Source: Candidatus Aenigmatarchaeota archaeon (lineage in GTDB: Archaea; Aenigmatarchaeota; Aenigmatarchaeia; QMZP01). From it: a stretch of DNA of 13,447 nucleotides. Under the pieces are notes generated by a model. It ran no database searches and had not been told where the DNA came from. It was given only the letters and a program-made list of their open reading frames with translations. Numbering within the stretch: the first letter of the stretch is position 1; every line of letters begins with the position of its first letter. Below, in pieces: positions 1 to 6,528 of the stretch. The stretch spans positions 1 through 13,447 of the forward strand of contig DAOVIL010000005.1 in assembly GCA_030673725.1 (NCBI GenBank), read 5' to 3'. Both the position numbers and the translations under genes were made by a program.

Positions 1-317
1 GACTTCTTGTCCCTCTCCATATCAGCCAGCATGTTTATGACGTCTGTGGTATACCTTTCCGCCCTGAACAGCCCTGTCCTGCCGTCTATGCTTGCCATCT
101 GCCTGGCCTCCGCAAGCTGTTTCTTTGTCATCGTGTACCCCTTCAGGGCCGCGAGCACATAGTGTGCAGCCTCCACAGAGTCTGTCTCGAAAGCTTCGAT
201 CAGGGATTCCGGGTTCCCCCTGCCGACACCTTCAGCTGCCAGTTTCATTGCCTTCCTGATCCTTGCCCTCTCTTCCTCTGAAGGCCCTTTATAGTCGATT
301 TCTATGTCCTTTGCCAT
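1..317 (-). CDS. Unknown helical protein, N-terminal part (C-terminus beyond left edge)
   Basis: An open frame starts at the ATG at 317 and runs off the left edge after 105 codons without a stop. The protein begins MAKDIEIDYKGP, followed by a highly charged, mostly helical region (SEEERARIRKAMKLA, then ETDSVEAAHYVLAALKGYTMTKKQLAEARQM). There is no signal peptide, membrane segment or cysteine motif in the visible part. Codon use (AGG, CTG, AAG, ATA) matches the neighbours, which supports real coding. A TATA-like box at 366-373 and an inverted repeat at 334-348 lie just upstream, so the gene probably has its own promoter. I do not recognise the family. The helix-rich charged pattern would suit a small regulator or scaffold, but that is a guess. 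Confidence 0.8.
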   Translation of the reverse strand, partial: MAKDIEIDYKGPSEEERARIRKAMKLAAEGVGRGNPESLIEAFETDSVEAAHYVLAALKGYTMTKKQLAEARQMASIDGRTGLFRAERYTTDVINMLADMERDKK

Positions 318-333
318 ACTTACACCTATTTGT

Positions 334-348
334 CACTATTTGATAGTG
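334..348. promoter_or_regulatory. Perfect inverted repeat near the predicted start of transcription of the left-edge gene
   Basis: CACTAT-TTG-ATAGTG is a perfect 6-bp inverted repeat with a 3-nt centre. A second inverted pair overlaps it (ACTATT at 335-340, AATAGT at 349-354). A TATA-like TTTAAATA on the minus strand lies at 366-373. Counting about 26 nt from it places the transcription start near 344, inside the palindrome, and the start codon at 317. A site there would be well placed for a repressor. That it is an operator is inference. Confidence 0.4.
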
Positions 349-352
349 AATA

Positions 353-484
353 GTTGTATTAAGGGTATTTAAAGTTTTTGTAGCCTCGGATGATACCATT
401 TTTAGCTTCAGAACCAGCATTTTGCAGCTATTATACCGCTAAAACTAGCCCAATAGGATGCGCTCTCCCTCCACAGCGAGCGGC
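353..484. other. Non-coding spacer, no identified function
   Basis: About 130 bp between the left-edge gene promoter and the small membrane gene ending at 485. The plus-strand open frames crossing it have codon use unlike the neighbours and mostly run antisense to the 485-652 gene. Weak inverted arms (CCGCT at 436-440 with AGCGG at 479-483; TAGCT at 403-407 with AGCTA at 426-430) leave long loops and do not fold into a tRNA. A short T-run on the minus strand (at 440-444) could help end transcription of the minus-strand unit. I see nothing stronger here. Confidence 0.3.
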
Positions 485-652
485 TTACTTGTTCATCGCC
501 ATTATGAGAAGCCCCTTGAGGATTGCCAGGACACCGATGACCATAAGAGCCATCTCCCAGCTGTATCCGAGGTACTTGACGCCGCCGAAAACCAGCAGCC
601 CGATACCCAGGGTCAGCATCTTATACTTCCCATGCTTGCAGTCTTTACCCAT
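485..652 (-). CDS. Small two-helix membrane protein, 55 aa
   Basis: An ATG at 652 opens a 55-codon frame closed by TAA at 485. The protein starts MGKDCKHGKYK. Two hydrophobic segments follow, at about residues 12-29 (MLTLGIGLLVFGGVKYLG) and 34-53 (EMALMVIGVLAILKGLLIMA), and it ends MNK. Codons are typical of the window (CTG, AAG, GGC, ATA). It lies 38 bp downstream of the GTPase gene on the same strand, so it may be co-transcribed. A minus-strand TTTATA at about 674-680, 25 nt from the ATG, could also give a leaderless transcript of its own. Cys5 and His7 near the N-terminus are the only polar landmarks. The family is unknown. Confidence 0.7.
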   Translation of the reverse strand: MGKDCKHGKYKMLTLGIGLLVFGGVKYLGYSWEMALMVIGVLAILKGLLIMAMNK

Positions 653-690
653 AATGATACTTGTGTGAGCCCCTATAAACGCTTTCGGAA

Positions 691-1866
691 TCAGTTCTTG
701 AGCAGGATTTCGACCACGTCGCCGTCCTGGAGCTCATAGTCAGCGCCAAGCTTTCTCCTGTCCCTGTTCATGCCGCCCAGGAACCTGTCAGCCATGGAGG
801 TGTGGACCTTGGCTGCAAGCTCCTTCAGGGTCGTGCCTTTCTTCACAAGATGGGCGTCAGGGAGCACGTTCCCTTTCTGGTCTGTCATCTTCCCTATGTT
901 CGCCACAGGGTAAACGATTATCATGTCAAGGAGCTTGAACACAGCCTCATCTATCACCTTCTGCACCCCTGTCGAGCCCCACTTCTCCAGCACGTTCTTC
1001 TTCAGGAACTCCAGGCCCTTCTTCTGCTTCTCCTCAACGTCGCCTGTAATCTCGAAATCCTTGTCGCCAGGGCTGTACTTCACCAGCCCGTGCTCTGCCG
1101 CTTTCCTGAGAGCAAGCTCTGACTCGGCTGATGCCGGTATCAGGTTGACGCCAACCTCCTTCAGGTGCTCATAGTTCTTCCCTGCGCCGTTCACGTCTAT
1201 CTTGTTCGCGGCGATTATTATCGGCTTGCTCTTCTTCCTCAGGTTCTCAATGAAGTCCAGAAGCTCCTTGTCGCCGGACTCAGGCGTGATGGGGGTGTCC
1301 AGAAGCGCATCCTTCACGTCATCCACTGATATGCCAAGGCCGGACAGCTGATGCTGGAGGATTATATCCGGCTTCTCCTTCTTCTGCTTAATCTTCATGG
1401 AGAGCTGTGACCAGCTCTTCTTCAGTATCCCGAGCATCCAGTAGTCTATCTCCTCCTCGAAGAACTGCACGTCATGCATGGGGTCATGGCTTCCAGGGTC
1501 GACAGGGTTGCCGTCGTTGTCTGTTCCCCCTGATATGTCAATCACATGTATCAGGGCATCAGCCTCCATTATGTCTGAGAGGAACTGGTTCCCCAATCCC
1601 TTCCCTTTATGTGCCCCAGGCACCAGCCCTGCTATGTCTATCAGTTTGACAGGAACAAAGCGCACTCCGTCCACGCATTTCGAGTTCTGCGGGTTGCATT
1701 TAACCCCGGCCTTCCTGCAGGGGCATTCCACACGAACGTAGCTCACGCCCCTGTTCGGCTTGATGGTCGTGAATATCCTGTTCGATATCTCAGCGTCCAC
1801 AAGGGTCGATGCGCTGAAGAAAGTCGTCTTCCCTGTATTTGATTTCCCGCAAACAGCTACCAACAT
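691..1866 (-). CDS. Archaeal YchF/OBG-family GTPase with C-terminal TGS domain
   Basis: This 391-aa protein matches the archaeal YchF-like branch of the OBG GTPases (COG0012 type), which bind ribosomes and are thought to act in translation. Visible motifs are the P-loop G7-KSNT-GKT (7-14), switch II DIAG at 77-80 followed by LVPGAHKGKGLGNQF, NKID at 221-224, and the G5-like ASA at 245-247. A TGS domain spans about 316-390 and ends in the typical DGDVVEILLKN. A cysteine set (C48, C50, C57, C64) sits between G1 and G3, as I remember for archaeal members. Bacterial YchF usually has an NxxE-type G4 motif and can use ATP; NKID here predicts guanine specificity. Length is normal. The start at 1866 is supported because the P-loop begins only a few residues later and a minus-strand TATA-like TATTTTAATAA (1896-1905) lies about 35 nt upstream. 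Confidence 0.95.
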   Translation of the reverse strand: MLVAVCGKSNTGKTTFFSASTLVDAEISNRIFTTIKPNRGVSYVRVECPCRKAGVKCNPQNSKCVDGVRFVPVKLIDIAGLVPGAHKGKGLGNQFLSDIMEADALIHVIDISGGTDNDGNPVDPGSHDPMHDVQFFEEEIDYWMLGILKKSWSQLSMKIKQKKEKPDIILQHQLSGLGISVDDVKDALLDTPITPESGDKELLDFIENLRKKSKPIIIAANKIDVNGAGKNYEHLKEVGVNLIPASAESELALRKAAEHGLVKYSPGDKDFEITGDVEEKQKKGLEFLKKNVLEKWGSTGVQKVIDEAVFKLLDMIIVYPVANIGKMTDQKGNVLPDAHLVKKGTTLKELAAKVHTSMADRFLGGMNRDRRKLGADYELQDGDVVEILLKN

Positions 1867-1909
1867 AACATATCAATATAAGTCTTTCGTCTTGTTATTA
1901 AAATAGCTT
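1867..1909. promoter_or_regulatory. Divergent promoter between the GTPase and VanZ-like genes
   Basis: Only 43 bp separate the two start codons. A minus-strand TATA-like box (1896-1905) and a plus-strand box ATATAAG (1875-1881) each lie about 32-35 nt from their own ATG. This predicts very short leaders of under 10 nt. No Shine-Dalgarno sequence is apparent for either gene. Confidence 0.5.
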
Positions 1910-2302
1910 ATGAAAGCGCCGATACTGGGAAGGGTGAAGGCATACGAGTTCAATATAGCCTTAGGCCTGGTTCTGGCGGAGAGTGTAATTCTGCTGTGGA
2001 TGTCTTTCACACCCGGTGCGGTAGTGGAGGCATACAGCTTCCTGTACTTCAACACCGCTACATTCGGCCATCTGATGGCCTATATGGCATATGGCTGCCT
2101 GTTAGGGAGAGTCTTTGGGCTCAGGAATGGGGCCCTGGAGAAAAGGGAAATAATATTTCTGGCACTGGTAATAGGCACATGCTTCGGGCTGATAAACGAG
2201 ATGATACAGTCAGGCATCCCTGGCAGGAGCATGAGCATGGTGGACGTGACTGCGAACCTGATAGGCGCTTTCATAGGCGGCTGGATTTCGGCCAGGTTCT
2301 AG
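1910..2302 (+). CDS. VanZ-like family membrane protein
   Basis: This 130-aa protein has about four membrane segments (roughly residues 14-31, 48-68, 81-98, 110-128). It carries the VanZ-family signature: a histidine in the second segment (H54, GHLMAYMAYG), then E97 and Q100 followed by PGR (104-106), D112 and N116-x2-G119. VanZ itself is linked to teicoplanin resistance in Gram-positive bacteria. The wider family occurs in archaea and its biochemical role is not settled, so no specific activity is claimed. The gene is probably leaderless or nearly so (TATA-like box at 1875-1881). Its stop TAG shares the bases CTAG (2299-2302) with the stop codon of the convergent gene. Confidence 0.85.
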   Translation: MKAPILGRVKAYEFNIALGLVLAESVILLWMSFTPGAVVEAYSFLYFNTATFGHLMAYMAYGCLLGRVFGLRNGALEKREIIFLALVIGTCFGLINEMIQSGIPGRSMSMVDVTANLIGAFIGGWISARF

Positions 2303-3114
2303 AAGATGCCGAACTTCTTCTTCTTGCTCTGCATGTAGTACTCTGTCGTGGCCTTTATTATGAAGACGGTTGAGATAGAGCTCCCTATCAGGCCTATCCC
2401 CCCAAGCAGAATGAGCTGATATACGTTGGTCATAAGGTACGCTACCACTGCAGCCATTGCAGTCACTTCACCAGTCTGGGTGATGTACGGCATCATTATC
2501 TGGAGCGCTGTGATGAGCAGGGGGAGGAAGAACAGCATGACTATCAGCCCTCCGATGAGTATGACCAGGAGCCACATGACAAATATCCTGACAGGCCTCT
2601 TCTGGAACATGTCCCAGGAGCCCTTTATGGCTGACCAGAAGCCCTTCTTGCCAATCATGACCTCCTGCATGGAAAAGAATAGGGCAAGCCCGACCAGTAT
2701 CGCTATTATGGAGCCCGCCACAGGCACCATGGTTGCCAGGGACCCCAGCACAGCTCCCACTATGGCGACCCCCAGCAGCGAGGGATACTTGTTGGCAGCT
2801 ATCCTGAAGCTCTTGCAGAACTCCTTCTCCTTCTTGCTGTGGTGTATCGTCGCGCCTGTTATCCAGAGCTTGAGCAGGTTCCAGGCCGCTGACAGCAGCA
2901 CGAACATGACTGCGAAATTGACGAGTGATATGACAGAAAGCGGGTCTGCGCTCAGCACAGTCATGGCAGCCCCGATCGTGTCCATGTTGAGCATCACCAT
3001 GTACAGCAGTATGCCCATGAATATCCCGTCAAGGATGAAGAAAGGCAGCCATCTCTTCGGCTGTATCCCGAACCTGAGCCCCCTCTTGAGCGCCTCACCC
3101 CACTTTATGGACAT
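2299..3114 (-). CDS. Polytopic integral membrane protein, 271 aa, unknown function
   Basis: I place the start at the ATG at 3114 (MSIKWGEALKRGLRFG). The same frame stays open upstream to 3849, but that part is antisense to the ABCE1 gene. The start lies in the divergent spacer, about 27 nt from a minus-strand TATA-like TTTATTAA (3138-3145). A short amphipathic N-terminus is followed by about six membrane segments (near residues 22-41, 59-82, 112-132, 134-150, 176-203, 218-255). An amphipathic segment at 158-175 (FWSAIKGSWDMFQKRP) precedes the fifth. The tail MQSKKKKFGIF is basic, as expected for a cytosolic end. The layout resembles archaeal six-helix families such as DUF4013, but I cannot assign one with confidence. 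Confidence 0.85.
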   Translation of the reverse strand: MSIKWGEALKRGLRFGIQPKRWLPFFILDGIFMGILLYMVMLNMDTIGAAMTVLSADPLSVISLVNFAVMFVLLSAAWNLLKLWITGATIHHSKKEKEFCKSFRIAANKYPSLLGVAIVGAVLGSLATMVPVAGSIIAILVGLALFFSMQEVMIGKKGFWSAIKGSWDMFQKRPVRIFVMWLLVILIGGLIVMLFFLPLLITALQIMMPYITQTGEVTAMAAVVAYLMTNVYQLILLGGIGLIGSSISTVFIIKATTEYYMQSKKKKFGIF

Positions 3115-3172
3115 AATAATAATTAGCTGGACTCCCTTTAATAAATATAAAGCGGGGATGTGATGGTAAAAC
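3115..3172. promoter_or_regulatory. Divergent promoter between the membrane protein and ABCE1
   Basis: A single A/T-rich block at about 3137-3151 (TTTAATAAATATAAA) lies near the middle of this 58-bp spacer. It is about 26-27 nt from both the ATG at 3173 and the ATG at 3114, the normal archaeal TATA distance for leaderless or nearly leaderless transcripts in both directions. A weak Shine-Dalgarno-like GTGATGG (3160-3166) also precedes ABCE1. Confidence 0.55.
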
Positions 3173-4945
3173 ATGACAAACAGGATAGCGATAGTTGACA
3201 GGGAGCTGTGCAAGCCCAAGATAACAGGGTTCGCCTGCATGAAGGCATGCCCTGTCAACAGGACAGGGAAGGACTGCATAACGGTCTCGGAAGAGGACGC
3301 TAAGGTCCTGATAGACGAAGGTCTGTGCATAGGCTGCGGCATATGCGTCAAGAAGTGCTTCAGGAACGCCCTGATGATAGTCAACCTGCCTGAGAAGCTG
3401 AAGGAAACTCCCATACACAGGTACGGGAAGAACATGTTCTGCCTCTTCCGCCTCCCCATCCCGAAGGAGGGGAATGTGGTGGGCCTGATAGGTGAGAACG
3501 GGACAGGAAAGTCGACTGTCCTGAACATACTCTCAGGAAGCCTCAAGCCGAACACAGGCCTGCTGAAGGGCGCTGGGTGGGAGAACATCATCTCCAGGTT
3601 CAAGGGGACAGAGCTGCAGGGCTTCATGGAGTCCCTGGCGTCATCCAGGCTTTCAGCCGCATACAAGCCCCAGCATGTTGACGCCATACCCAAGATGTGG
3701 AAAGGGAAGGTAAAGGACTTCCTGAAGAAGGCAGATGAGGACAATATCCTGGATGATGTCGTGAAGAGGCTCGGGATAGAAGAGATGATGGGAAAAGGCA
3801 TATCCCAGCTGTCAGGCGGGGAACTGCAGCTCCTGGCGATAGCAGCCACTTTCCTGAAGAAGAGGGACTTCTACTTCTTTGATGAGCCCAGCTCCTATCT
3901 GGATGTCAGGGAGAGGCTGAAGGTGGCCCGTGAGATAAGGAAGCTCTCTGAAAAGGCAAAGGTGCTTGTAGTTGAGCACGACCTTTCAGTGGCTGACTAC
4001 CTTGCTGACATAACGCACATACTCTACGGGAAGGCAGGCGCCTTCGGCATAGTCTCAAAGCCTTACGGAGTTCGGATAGGCATAAACACATACCTGGAAG
4101 GCTACATAAGGGAGGAGAACATGCGCTTCAGGGACGAGCCCATAGTGTTCCAGAAGACTGCCAAAAGGTTTGAAAAGACGCACCTCTTCCTCCAGTTCCC
4201 GGCGTTCAGCAAGAAGTTCAGGGACTTCTCCCTGGAGACAGAAGGAGGCAACCTCTACAAGGGAGAGGTGATAGGCATACTGGGGCCCAATGCCACAGGG
4301 AAGTCAACCTTCATGAAGATGCTCGTCGGAAAAGAGAAGCCGGGCAAGGGTGAAGCGCTCTCAGGCCTGAAGCTCGCCTACAAGCCCCAGAGGCTGATGC
4401 TGTCAGAGGATGAGAAAGGCATGACAGTGAGGGATTATCTGGGAAGCAGGGGGATAAAGATGGGCACAGAATCCAAGAGGCTGATAGAGTTCCTCAGGAT
4501 GGCTAAGAGGATGGAGAGGAAGATGGCTAACCTCTCAGGAGGGGAGCTCCAGACAGTCCTGATAATATCGGTCCTGCTCCAGGAGAAGGACATCATGCTG
4601 CTGGACGAGCCGTCAGCTTTCCTGGATGTGGAGCAGAGGCTGAGGGTCGCAAAGGCGCTGAAGTCCCAGGTGGAGGAAATGGATATACCATGCTTCGTTG
4701 TGGACCACGACATACTCTTCATAGACGTCCTGTCAGACAGGATAATGGTGTTCGCAGGCGAGCAGGGGGTGTCAGGGAAGGCGTCAGCACCTACCTCACT
4801 CAAGGACGGCATGAACTCCTTCCTAAAATCACTTGGCGTCACCTTCAGGAGGGACCCCCAGACAGGCAGGCCAAGGGCGAACAAGCCAGGCTCCCAGAAG
4901 GACAAGGACCAGAAGGAAAGGGGCCGCTACTACTACGCTGACTGA
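3173..4945 (+). CDS. abce1: ABCE1 / RNase L inhibitor homologue, ribosome-recycling ATPase
   Basis: This 590-aa protein is a full-length ABCE1. An N-terminal iron-sulfur region (1-70) is followed by two ABC ATPase domains. First domain: Walker A GENGTGKST (107-115), Q-loop Q167, signature LSGGELQ (213-219), Walker B ending D237-E238, and switch H269. Second domain: GPNATGKST (371-379), Q406, LSGGELQ (454-460), D478-E479, and H512. The C-terminus RYYYAD is family-typical. In archaea and eukaryotes ABCE1 splits ribosomes after termination. An oddity lies in the iron-sulfur region: the usual C-x4-C-x3-C-x3-CP motif reads C13-KPKI-T18-GFA-C22-MKA-C26-P, so the second cysteine is a threonine. The second motif C52-x2-C55-x2-C58-x3-C62 is complete, but the usual proline after it is missing. 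C35 is an extra cysteine. Both catalytic glutamates (E238, E479) are present. The stop TGA abuts the stop of the opposite operon. Confidence 0.97.
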   Translation: MTNRIAIVDRELCKPKITGFACMKACPVNRTGKDCITVSEEDAKVLIDEGLCIGCGICVKKCFRNALMIVNLPEKLKETPIHRYGKNMFCLFRLPIPKEGNVVGLIGENGTGKSTVLNILSGSLKPNTGLLKGAGWENIISRFKGTELQGFMESLASSRLSAAYKPQHVDAIPKMWKGKVKDFLKKADEDNILDDVVKRLGIEEMMGKGISQLSGGELQLLAIAATFLKKRDFYFFDEPSSYLDVRERLKVAREIRKLSEKAKVLVVEHDLSVADYLADITHILYGKAGAFGIVSKPYGVRIGINTYLEGYIREENMRFRDEPIVFQKTAKRFEKTHLFLQFPAFSKKFRDFSLETEGGNLYKGEVIGILGPNATGKSTFMKMLVGKEKPGKGEALSGLKLAYKPQRLMLSEDEKGMTVRDYLGSRGIKMGTESKRLIEFLRMAKRMERKMANLSGGELQTVLIISVLLQEKDIMLLDEPSAFLDVEQRLRVAKALKSQVEEMDIPCFVVDHDILFIDVLSDRIMVFAGEQGVSGKASAPTSLKDGMNSFLKSLGVTFRRDPQTGRPRANKPGSQKDKDQKERGRYYYAD

Positions 4946-4979
4946 TCACTCGAGCACTTTCTTCAGGTTCTTCCGTATC
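4946..4979. repeat. 34-bp direct repeat, copy A (3' end of the DUF2703-like gene)
   Basis: This copy matches 5402-5435 at 32 of 34 bases in the same orientation. It covers the stop codon and the codons for IRKNLKKVLE. Both mismatches are at third codon positions and are synonymous (CTC/CTT Leu, CGG/CGT Arg). It starts exactly at the base after the ABCE1 stop codon. Confidence 0.9.
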
Positions 4980-5398
4980 CCCAATGCTTTCCTTATTGCG
5001 TCCTTAATCATTTCTTTAGGCACTGCCTCGTATGTCTTTCCCTTATACTCAACAATCCTGCACCGCGTCCCACAGCCACTGGTTTCCTGGCATGATTTCC
5101 CGCAAACATCTTCACATGATTCACAGTAATTATCCTTTATCTCCAGATTCCCTGTCAAAATCTCCTCAATATCAACGCCGTTTACCCTTATTGTTGGGGA
5201 CCTGACAAAATCATATCTTTTTGCTTCCTTATCGCTTGTTATCCTGATTTTATTCACTCTCAATTCTTTTACGGTCCTTAACTCAGCTCTCAACTCATCC
5301 AACGCTTCATCCAGAACTTTGTCACTTGCCTTGCATCTCTCACATGTTGTTAAGTCCAAGTATAGAAAATCTATTTTCAGTTTTTTGTTTTTCGCCAT
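4946..5398 (-). CDS. DUF2703-like thioredoxin-fold cysteine-rich protein
   Basis: This 150-aa protein has a thioredoxin-like beginning: strand IDFLYLDL, then C19-x2-C22 (TTCERCKAS), a helix, a strand VNKIRITS, and S67-P68 before TIRVNG at the cis-proline position. A cysteine-rich segment follows (C92, C95, C99, C103, C109, C113), then VEYKGKTYEAVPKEMI. This order matches my memory of DUF2703, whose function is unknown; a redox or metal-binding role is inference. The start at 5398 is 3 bp after the upstream stop and preceded by GTGA. Codon use is AT-richer than its neighbours (AAA, GAT, TTG/TTA, AGA, ATT, GTT), suggesting transfer. The last eleven codons look host-like and repeat the 3' end of the upstream gene, so both proteins end IRKNLKKVLE. 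It is the last gene of the minus operon. Confidence 0.85.
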   Translation of the reverse strand: MAKNKKLKIDFLYLDLTTCERCKASDKVLDEALDELRAELRTVKELRVNKIRITSDKEAKRYDFVRSPTIRVNGVDIEEILTGNLEIKDNYCESCEDVCGKSCQETSGCGTRCRIVEYKGKTYEAVPKEMIKDAIRKALGIRKNLKKVLE

Positions 5399-5401
5399 AT
5401 C

Positions 5402-5435
5402 TCACTCAAGCACTTTCTTCAGGTTCTTACGTATC
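5402..5435. repeat. 34-bp direct repeat, copy B (3' end of the acidic-tail gene)
   Basis: This is the partner of 4946-4979 and also encodes IRKNLKKVLE plus the stop. The similarity ends at the preceding codon (Glu here, Gly in copy A). The two copies bound a segment, 4980-5401, that contains nearly all of the AT-richer DUF2703-like gene. Confidence 0.9.
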
Positions 5436-6097
5436 TCTTTCTCCTCTTCTGTCTCTTCCTCTTCAGAATCAGGTTCTTCCTTTTCTTCAGCTTCTTCCTT
5501 TGGTTCCTCTTTCTCTTCCTGTGACTCTTCCACTTCCTCCAGCTTCTCCTCTTCAGCCGGCTCTTCTTCTTTCTTCTCCTCAGGCTCTGGTTCCTCTTTT
5601 GGCTCTTCCTTCTCCTCTTTGGGCTTTTCTTCCTCTTCCTCAGGCTTCTCCTTCTTATCCTCAAGCTCTTCCAGCTTCTCCTTTGCCTGCTCCATCTCTC
5701 CCGGAGACGGCTTTCCTCCCTTCTCTTCAGGCTCCTCCTCTTCCTTCGGGGGCTCCAGTTTGCCGCCCTTCTTCCAGGTCTTCCTGAGTATGCCCCTGTA
5801 AAGGTAGACCAGAATGGCGGCTATCACCATCAGGATGAGCCATTCCATCCCGTACCCGAGCATCCAGGTGGCGTATGCCATTATTATGCCCAGGATGAAC
5901 AGGATGGAGAGCGTGGCCATATGGTTGGGCCTCCCGTATGGTATGGCGCTGTCCAGGACTATAATTATCGCTGCAACGAAAAGTATTACCTGGAAAGGGA
6001 GCCAGACGGGGTTTATGATGCTTCCCAGTATGAATGAGCCTGCCACAAGGCCCTTCAGGGCCACTACCCAGCTTGTGAGAGGGACTTCCCTTACCAT
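5402..6097 (-). CDS. Membrane protein with long Glu/Lys-rich acidic cytosolic tail
   Basis: This 231-aa protein has four hydrophobic segments (about residues 8-27, 33-50, 60-80, 84-101). A basic stretch (RGILRKTWKKGGK) follows, consistent with a cytosolic exit. Residues 111-231 are a low-complexity tail in which 57 of 121 residues are glutamate, with Lys and Pro, near-repeats such as EEKEEPKEE (161-169 and 194-202), and a final IRKNLKKVLE. The tail is probably disordered or a charged single helix; it could bind basic partners or act as a spacer, which is inference. The ATG at 6097 overlaps the TAA of the upstream phosphatidyltransferase gene by 7 bp, so translation is probably coupled. The matching DNA is a long purine/pyrimidine-asymmetric tract. 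No family is recognised. Confidence 0.88.
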   Translation of the reverse strand: MVREVPLTSWVVALKGLVAGSFILGSIINPVWLPFQVILFVAAIIIVLDSAIPYGRPNHMATLSILFILGIIMAYATWMLGYGMEWLILMVIAAILVYLYRGILRKTWKKGGKLEPPKEEEEPEEKGGKPSPGEMEQAKEKLEELEDKKEKPEEEEEKPKEEKEEPKEEPEPEEKKEEEPAEEEKLEEVEESQEEKEEPKEEAEEKEEPDSEEEETEEEKEIRKNLKKVLE

Positions 6098-6528
6098 AGC
6101 ATCACCAATTGCTGCACATCAGGCAGCACGCCTGCCAGCACCCCAATCAGGTACACCAGAAGGATGTGCCTGAGTGGAAGCACGATTGGCATGTTTACCC
6201 TTAATCTTTGTGCTGAAAGGAATATATTGATTACGACAAGGGGAAGCAGCAGGGGAAAGGCAGAGAACACCAGGAGCTCTGATATCCTGTCGCACCCGAT
6301 GTCAGTCATCTCTTCCAGCTTCCTCCCCTTCTTCCGCATGTTCCTGGCCACTGCACCGTCAAGCCAGTCCAGTATGATGATGATGGCCAGCGCCCCTGTC
6401 CAGATGCGGATGTCCTGGAAGAATATGAACACAGCTGACAATATCACAGCCAGCCAGGATATCCTGTCCGGGTTCACACCCATGCCAGCAAGCCGGTCAA
6501 GCTTATGTAGTACGCGCCAATAGCCCAT
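6091..6528 (-). CDS. CDP-alcohol phosphatidyltransferase family protein
   Basis: This 145-aa integral membrane enzyme would transfer a phosphoalcohol between a CDP-linked donor and an acceptor in phospholipid synthesis. The family motif is visible as D54-x2-D57-G58-x2-A61-R62, then D76-x3-D80 followed by RISE, so all four metal-binding aspartates are present. The glycine normally four residues before the third aspartate is replaced by E72. An amphipathic N-terminal helix leads into NPDRIS (19-24), the usual entry to the first membrane helix. The protein is shorter than many relatives (about 180-200 aa) and appears to lack a late helix. The start at 6528 is supported by AGGAG seven nt upstream, although it overlaps the upstream gene by 55 bp. 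The substrate cannot be read from sequence; archaetidyl-type lipid synthesis is plausible. Confidence 0.88.
   Translation of the reverse strand: MGYWRVLHKLDRLAGMGVNPDRISWLAVILSAVFIFFQDIRIWTGALAIIIILDWLDGAVARNMRKKGRKLEEMTDIGCDRISELLVFSAFPLLLPLVVINIFLSAQRLRVNMPIVLPLRHILLVYLIGVLAGVLPDVQQLVMLW

Noticed and set aside
353..484. Possible tRNA or C/D-box RNA in the spacer
   Set aside because: There is no GTTCRANNC-like T-loop and no cloverleaf. The GATGATA-like string does not match a full C box and no paired D box is evident.
390..739. Two overlapping plus-strand frames of about 92 codons
   Set aside because: Their codon use does not fit the window and they run antisense to the better-supported 55-aa membrane gene and the end of the GTPase gene.
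3115..3849. Upstream extension of the 2299-3114 membrane-protein frame to 516 codons
   Set aside because: This part is antisense to the ABCE1 coding region and is Ser/Phe/Pro-rich. The ATG at 3114 lies in the divergent spacer at the right distance from a TATA-like box.
5319..5801. Plus-strand Ser-rich and Leu/Pro-rich open frames
   Set aside because: They are complements of the Glu/Lys-rich tail (GAA/GAG read backwards gives TTC/CTC and TCT/TCC), an artefact of the asymmetric tract.
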